9,382 nt of DNA. It comes from Bdellovibrionales bacterium (GTDB taxonomy: Bacteria > Bdellovibrionota > Bdellovibrionia > Bdellovibrionales > UBA840). The stretch covers positions 1-9,382 of the forward strand of contig JAGRAL010000164.1 of the NCBI GenBank assembly GCA_020434605.1, given 5' to 3'. Shown piece after piece: positions 6,526 to 9,382 of the stretch. The position numbers were made by a program, and so were the translations under genes. Numbering within the stretch: position 1 is the stretch's first letter; each line of letters opens with the position of its first letter. The notes under the pieces were generated by a model, which was not told the origin of the DNA, ran no database searches, and worked only from the letters and a program-made list of their open reading frames with translations.

Positions 6526-6546
6526 GGTTGCCATAAACTGGCACCC
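6526..6546 (+). repeat. Inverted repeat TGCCA-TAAAC-TGGCA within a TGGCACCCT direct repeat
   Basis: TGCCA (6529-6533) and TGGCA (6539-6543) form a stem, extendable by two G-C pairs past one bulged T. The nonamer TGGCACCCT occurs at 6509-6517, covering the end of the EEP gene, and again at 6539-6547, 30 bases apart. There is no T-run after the stem. It may be a weak 3' hairpin for the EEP transcript, and it overlaps the -35 of the predicted RNA promoter. Confidence 0.4.
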
Positions 6547-6557
6547 TTCACTAAATT
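6528..6557 (+). promoter_or_regulatory. Sigma70-like promoter for a small RNA or leader
   Basis: TTGCCA (6528-6533) matches TTGACA at five of six positions. It is followed 18 bp later by TAAATT (6552-6557), which matches TATAAT at four of six. Transcription would start near 6564, just ahead of the hairpins. Confidence 0.45.
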
Positions 6558-6563
6558 TTACAC

Positions 6564-6683
6564 AACAAATCAGATACTTAGGTAGGCACTCATCTTGCTT
6601 TATGGAGTGCCTAGAGCATATAGGATGTATGCCAGGTACGTTTTTCTCTCCTTTTCGCCCACTGCCCCTGAGTGGGTTTTTTT
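6564..6683 (+). ncRNA. Candidate structured small RNA or regulatory leader
   Basis: From the predicted promoter, about 120 bases run to an intrinsic terminator. The segment holds a perfect 9-bp stem (TAGGCACTC 6583-6591 with GAGTGCCTA 6605-6613, 13-base loop). A second stem follows (GCATAT 6616-6621 with GTATGC 6627-6632, one G-U pair, loop AGGAT), then a pyrimidine-rich single-stranded stretch containing CTCTCCTTTT (6646-6655). That stretch is complementary to purine-rich ribosome-binding sites, as in sRNAs that block translation. I see no match to known riboswitch cores. It could instead be the attenuated leader of the metalloprotease gene, whose ATG is 19 bases past the terminator. The 5' end is predicted, not shown. 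Confidence 0.5.
6658..6683 (+). terminator. Strong intrinsic terminator just upstream of the metalloprotease gene
   Basis: CCCACT (6658-6663) pairs with AGTGGG (6671-6676) around GCCCCTG, followed by seven T. One further G-U pair is possible. This is the clearest rho-independent terminator in the window. It could end the predicted small RNA, act as an attenuator for the next gene, or stop transcription from the EEP gene. Confidence 0.85.
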
Positions 6684-6702
6684 AACATTAGGGATTTAGG
6701 TA

Positions 6703-7884
6703 ATGCTACGTTTTATAATATTGATTCATTTTTTGATTGGCTCGTTGGTTTTATGGGGCTGCACAACTAGAGAAGAAAGTGAAGCAGAGACGAGTGCGCC
6801 TGCTAAAACCTACTTGCAGGGTGATCCTGCGCAATTTATTTTTGGTACAAATCTTAACAACTATATTGCTGATCCATCTGTATTTACGAGTCAAAAACTT
6901 TATCTTACTACCTCTGTAGTAATTAGTCAGTATAACGAAATCGAAAAATATCAAAAAGCAGTTAGTAAGCAAACCCCGTCTACTAAACCTGTGGGACCTG
7001 AAGAGATCATTTATGGTAAAGAAGAAAATTTAATAGAGTACAGCCCCTATAAAACAATGAATGGTAAAAATTATTTTAAATTAGGAAAAAAGACACAGAA
7101 AGAAGGAAAGTATTTTTATTATATCTTTGAAGAGTTAGAGGATGGTGGCGTTAGATTGGTTGCTATTGATTCAAATAAAAACTACTTAGTCTTAAATCAA
7201 GATTACATTCATTTAAGTGTTTCAGAGGATAAACCCTTAGTAAGTATATTACACTTTCATAACTTTTATACCGACGGGGATAAGGTTTTAGTAGCCGAAT
7301 ATTTTACCACATCTAGAGAACCTCCGAAGGTAAACACAGTTGGAAATTACAACTACTTACAAGGAAAAAATGTAGCAGTTAATTGGAACCAAACAAAACC
7401 GCTGGTAGTGAACCTTTGTGGAAAAGATTTAAATGAGCATGCAGACTGGGTAGAAGAGTCTATTGGTCATTGGCAAAAAACTTTAGAAAATAGGCTAGAT
7501 ATTCAATTAGTAAGAAAACCACTTGGCTGCCCGCCGTTTTCTGATTTGAATACACATAATATTTATTTGATAGACGGTGTAAAGACCGCATATGATCATA
7601 TTAATGCTGGTACCACATATACAATCCGTTTAAATGAGTTGATCGAGTCAGACATTTTTCTTTTTAAACATGAGCTTTATAAATACGCTAAAACCTACAG
7701 TCCAGAGAGCTATAAAAAACAGTTTTTGAGAGTGGTAGCTCATGAGTTTGGTCATATGCTTGGTTTAGCTCACCAATTTAATCCAGACATAAAAAGTATC
7801 ATGTCTTACGAAAGTATTTTTGAACTAAAAGACTATGACATCGAAGCCGTTCAGGCCCTATACCCTCTACGCGATACGCCCTAA
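6703..7884 (+). CDS. Matrixin-like zinc metalloprotease lipoprotein (peptidase M10-like)
   Basis: A 393-residue protein with a lipoprotein signal peptide: a hydrophobic N-terminus and a lipobox VLWGC with the acylated Cys at 20. It is therefore probably anchored in a membrane facing the periplasm or outside. The C-terminal third is a metzincin catalytic domain. VVAHEFGHMLGLAH supplies zinc ligands H347, H351 and H357 and the catalytic Glu348. SIMSY is the Met-turn (M367), and DYDIEAVQALYP is the usual matrixin ending. Residues 40 to about 215 form a region I do not recognise. There is no obvious cysteine-switch propeptide, but C239 and C276 could form a disulfide. AGGGA lies eight bases before the ATG, immediately after a strong terminator, so expression probably depends on read-through or on a promoter between terminator and start. 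Confidence 0.88.
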   Translation: MLRFIILIHFLIGSLVLWGCTTREESEAETSAPAKTYLQGDPAQFIFGTNLNNYIADPSVFTSQKLYLTTSVVISQYNEIEKYQKAVSKQTPSTKPVGPEEIIYGKEENLIEYSPYKTMNGKNYFKLGKKTQKEGKYFYYIFEELEDGGVRLVAIDSNKNYLVLNQDYIHLSVSEDKPLVSILHFHNFYTDGDKVLVAEYFTTSREPPKVNTVGNYNYLQGKNVAVNWNQTKPLVVNLCGKDLNEHADWVEESIGHWQKTLENRLDIQLVRKPLGCPPFSDLNTHNIYLIDGVKTAYDHINAGTTYTIRLNELIESDIFLFKHELYKYAKTYSPESYKKQFLRVVAHEFGHMLGLAHQFNPDIKSIMSYESIFELKDYDIEAVQALYPLRDTP

Positions 7885-7890
7885 TTAGCC

Positions 7891-7917
7891 TAAGACTGAC
7901 AAGATTTGTCGGTCTTA
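7891..7917. terminator. 12-bp stem-loop after the metalloprotease gene
   Basis: A 12-base arm beginning TAAGACTGACAA pairs with TTGTCGGTCTTA around a GAT loop, with one G-U pair, starting seven bases after the stop codon. There is no T-run on either side, so it is not a standard intrinsic terminator. It may still end or stabilise the transcript. The hairpin contains the TTG at 7906 that could be mistaken for the next gene's start. Confidence 0.55.
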
Positions 7918-7952
7918 AGGTCTCAGATAAAACAGGTTACTTCTCCCTCTGG

Positions 7953-7958
7953 TATTAT
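7953..7958 (+). promoter_or_regulatory. Possible -10 element of the 7981 gene
   Basis: TATTAT matches the -10 consensus at five of six positions and lies 22 bases before the preferred ATG. No good -35 is seen at 16-18 bp, so this is a weak call. Confidence 0.25.
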
Positions 7959-7980
7959 GTTTGCAATTAAAAGTGCCGGT

Positions 7981-8790
7981 ATGATGAAATGGACGTTTTT
8001 ACTTATTTTAATCTCTAATTTAGCTCACGCAAATAGTGCGGCAAAAGCGAATCTTTGCGGGCTATCTAGCTATACAGCCAAAGTAATGTCTTCTATGCAC
8101 ACCACAGAATACCGCAGCTATATCCTAGAAAATGTTGCAAACTCAGAAGGCGCAAAAGACTTTAGCTTAAACGATGTAGCCGAGAAAGCAAAAGCGGCAT
8201 ATAGCAGTAAGGATCACGAATATTTAAGTCCATATACTCCGTACGCGCTTTTAAATTTAGTGGTTCACTCGGCCTTGCAATCAGATCGCACAAGTTTTGA
8301 TGCCAGCCTTAACTTTACCTTAGATTTATGCGAAGACTTTTCTAAAAAACGGCATGCTATTTGTATCATGGGGTCTTCTAAGTACTCGCCATCCAAAAAA
8401 GACAAAGAAAGTTTATGCTCTAATACGGGCGTATCTTTAGCGATGGATGAGGTATGTACAAGTGCCGAATCGATTGAATCGCAAAGACAAGATTTTTTTC
8501 GAAGTGCACTAAATATTTATAAGTCATTAAAAGCCATTGATTACTTTGAAAGAAAAGACAATCCGAAGATAGCCAAAGTAGAAAATAATACGGGAGTTAT
8601 TTTTACTGGTGGCTTAGCAATGATTATGGGGCAAAGAATGGGTAAATCATTGGCAAGTGCCGGTCAGTATACTAACTCAAAAAATGACTTAAACTACAAA
8701 AAGTCTATGGATGAAAAAGAAGTAATCACTAATAAGTGTAAAGAGGAAGGCATAGAAGAGCTTGGGCAATATTTGAATACGCCTATATAA
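7981..8790 (+). CDS. Exported six-cysteine protein of unknown function
   Basis: I do not recognise this protein. The chosen start, ATG at 7981, gives 269 residues with a clear signal peptide: MMKWTFLLILISNLAHA with likely cleavage after AHA. The reading frame is open further upstream to a TTG at 7906, but that codon lies inside a stem-loop and would put 25 residues ahead of the signal peptide. ATG 7957 is another option. None has a strong Shine-Dalgarno. The mature part is mostly helical in character, with six cysteines (LCGL, DLCEDF, AICIMG, SLCSN, EVCTS, NKCKEE), an even number consistent with disulfides in the periplasm. A glycine-rich hydrophobic segment, GVIFTGGLAMIMGQRMG, falls near the C-terminus. 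The gene ends two bases before the convergent DUF2461 gene. Confidence 0.75.
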   Translation: MMKWTFLLILISNLAHANSAAKANLCGLSSYTAKVMSSMHTTEYRSYILENVANSEGAKDFSLNDVAEKAKAAYSSKDHEYLSPYTPYALLNLVVHSALQSDRTSFDASLNFTLDLCEDFSKKRHAICIMGSSKYSPSKKDKESLCSNTGVSLAMDEVCTSAESIESQRQDFFRSALNIYKSLKAIDYFERKDNPKIAKVENNTGVIFTGGLAMIMGQRMGKSLASAGQYTNSKNDLNYKKSMDEKEVITNKCKEEGIEELGQYLNTPI

Positions 8791-8792
8791 AA

Positions 8793-9382
8793 TCACGCCA
8801 GTAAAAAAGCCTTATATCTCACAGTATCCATAATCCAATAGACCAAAGGACTTACTTTTATAAAAGCGTCCGCCGTAACATCTACTAAATCTGGTGTAAA
8901 AATAATTTCTTTTTCTAATTCTTTGGAAGTGTGCCATTGCTTTAATCGCAAAAGCTCGATATCGGGATGATCTGGCGAAAAACCTTTGGGAGCTCTTTTT
9001 AGTTTTTCTCCCGGAAGTCCACCATACATCTTTTTAAAGCTACTAGATTGCAATATTTTTTTTAAACTCTTTGGATCTTTCTCTATTCTTTCGCGAATTC
9101 GCATCAGATCCTGTGAGCTGGGAATGTACTGTCCGCCGCCAATAAAAACTTCTTTTGGCTCTAAATGAAAATAAAAACCAGGTGAATCCACCCCTTTTTG
9201 AAATAGTTTTGGTCTTACAAAAAATGCAATATTGTTTTTGTAGGGCTTTTTATTATCGCTAAATCTAGTGTCTCGGTGAATTCTAAAGATGGATTTTTTA
9301 GGTTCAAACATAAACTCAGGCATTTTTTTACCAAGTTTTTCTCGAAGTGCTAAAACAAAATCTTCAGTGGGTTTTTTTAATA
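8793..9382 (-). CDS. DUF2461/TIGR02453 family protein, start outside the window
   Basis: The visible 195 codons match the DUF2461 family. IFRIHRDTRFSDNKKPYKNN is the family signature (usual form YRIxRDxRFSxDKxPYK). It is followed by SPGFYFHLEP, FIGGGQY and SSQDLMRIRERI, and then by LKRAPKGFSPDHPDIELLRLK. An ATG at 9323 would begin a 176-residue protein. However, the frame stays open to the window edge, and the upstream residues (KKPTEDFVLALREKLGKK) look like the helix that precedes the signature in this family. The true start is therefore beyond 9382. The family is widespread and its function is not established; no signal peptide is visible in the part seen. It converges on the six-cysteine protein gene with a two-base gap and no terminator between. 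Confidence 0.88.
   Translation of the reverse strand, partial: LKKPTEDFVLALREKLGKKMPEFMFEPKKSIFRIHRDTRFSDNKKPYKNNIAFFVRPKLFQKGVDSPGFYFHLEPKEVFIGGGQYIPSSQDLMRIRERIEKDPKSLKKILQSSSFKKMYGGLPGEKLKRAPKGFSPDHPDIELLRLKQWHTSKELEKEIIFTPDLVDVTADAFIKVSPLVYWIMDTVRYKAFLLA

Noticed and set aside
6564..6660. Known riboswitch (c-di-GMP GEMM, preQ1, TPP, fluoride) or SRP RNA
   Set aside because: None of the conserved core sequences of these families is visible.
7906..7980. TTG at 7906 as start of the six-cysteine protein gene
   Set aside because: The codon is inside a 12-bp stem-loop, lacks a ribosome site and would place 25 residues before a clear signal peptide.
9321..9323. ATG at 9321-9323 as true start of the DUF2461 gene
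   Set aside because: The frame is open upstream with family-like residues, so the gene is cut by the window edge.

Overview
The window is AT-rich bacterial DNA that most resembles a member of the Bdellovibrionota. This placement is inferred from three things: a TIGR02147/DUF4423 protein (a family common in Bdellovibrio-type predators and Fibrobacteres), a run of exported proteins, and a fused hemC-hemD gene behind hemA. No rRNA, tRNA, CRISPR array, transposase or phage gene is visible.

Layout. Bases 1-2571, minus strand: a two-gene tetrapyrrole operon in the order hemA (glutamyl-tRNA reductase) then hemC-hemD (hydroxymethylbilane synthase fused to uroporphyrinogen-III synthase). The two overlap by 14 bp. 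The HemD part is interrupted by an in-frame TAA at 60-62, and HemD-like sequence continues in the same frame to the window edge. Bases 2572-3045: a noncoding divergent region with a Pho-box-like direct repeat, an ATCACA/TGTGAT palindrome, two back-to-back inverted repeats, an AT-rich patch and three DnaA-box-like sequences. Bases 3046-4979, plus strand: a TIGR02147-family protein, an SDR oxidoreductase of the Sniffer/CsgA type, and a small exported protein overlapping the SDR gene. Bases 5131-8790, plus strand: three exported proteins in separate transcription contexts: an endonuclease/exonuclease/phosphatase (EEP) fold protein, a matrixin-type zinc metalloprotease lipoprotein, and an unrecognised six-cysteine protein. 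Bases 8793-9382, minus strand: a DUF2461/TIGR02453 protein whose start lies outside the window.

Function. hemA and hemCD supply early steps of heme synthesis. The plus-strand half encodes mostly envelope or secreted proteins, including two probable hydrolases, which would suit a predatory or scavenging life style; this link is inference.

The most interesting noncoding signal is at about 6528-6683: a sigma70-like promoter, a 9-bp hairpin, a second hairpin, a pyrimidine-rich anti-Shine-Dalgarno-like stretch and a strong intrinsic terminator, ending 19 bases before the metalloprotease start codon. It looks like either a roughly 120-nt small RNA or a terminator-controlled leader. The in-frame stop in HemD and the DnaA-box-like cluster are the other points most worth checking.
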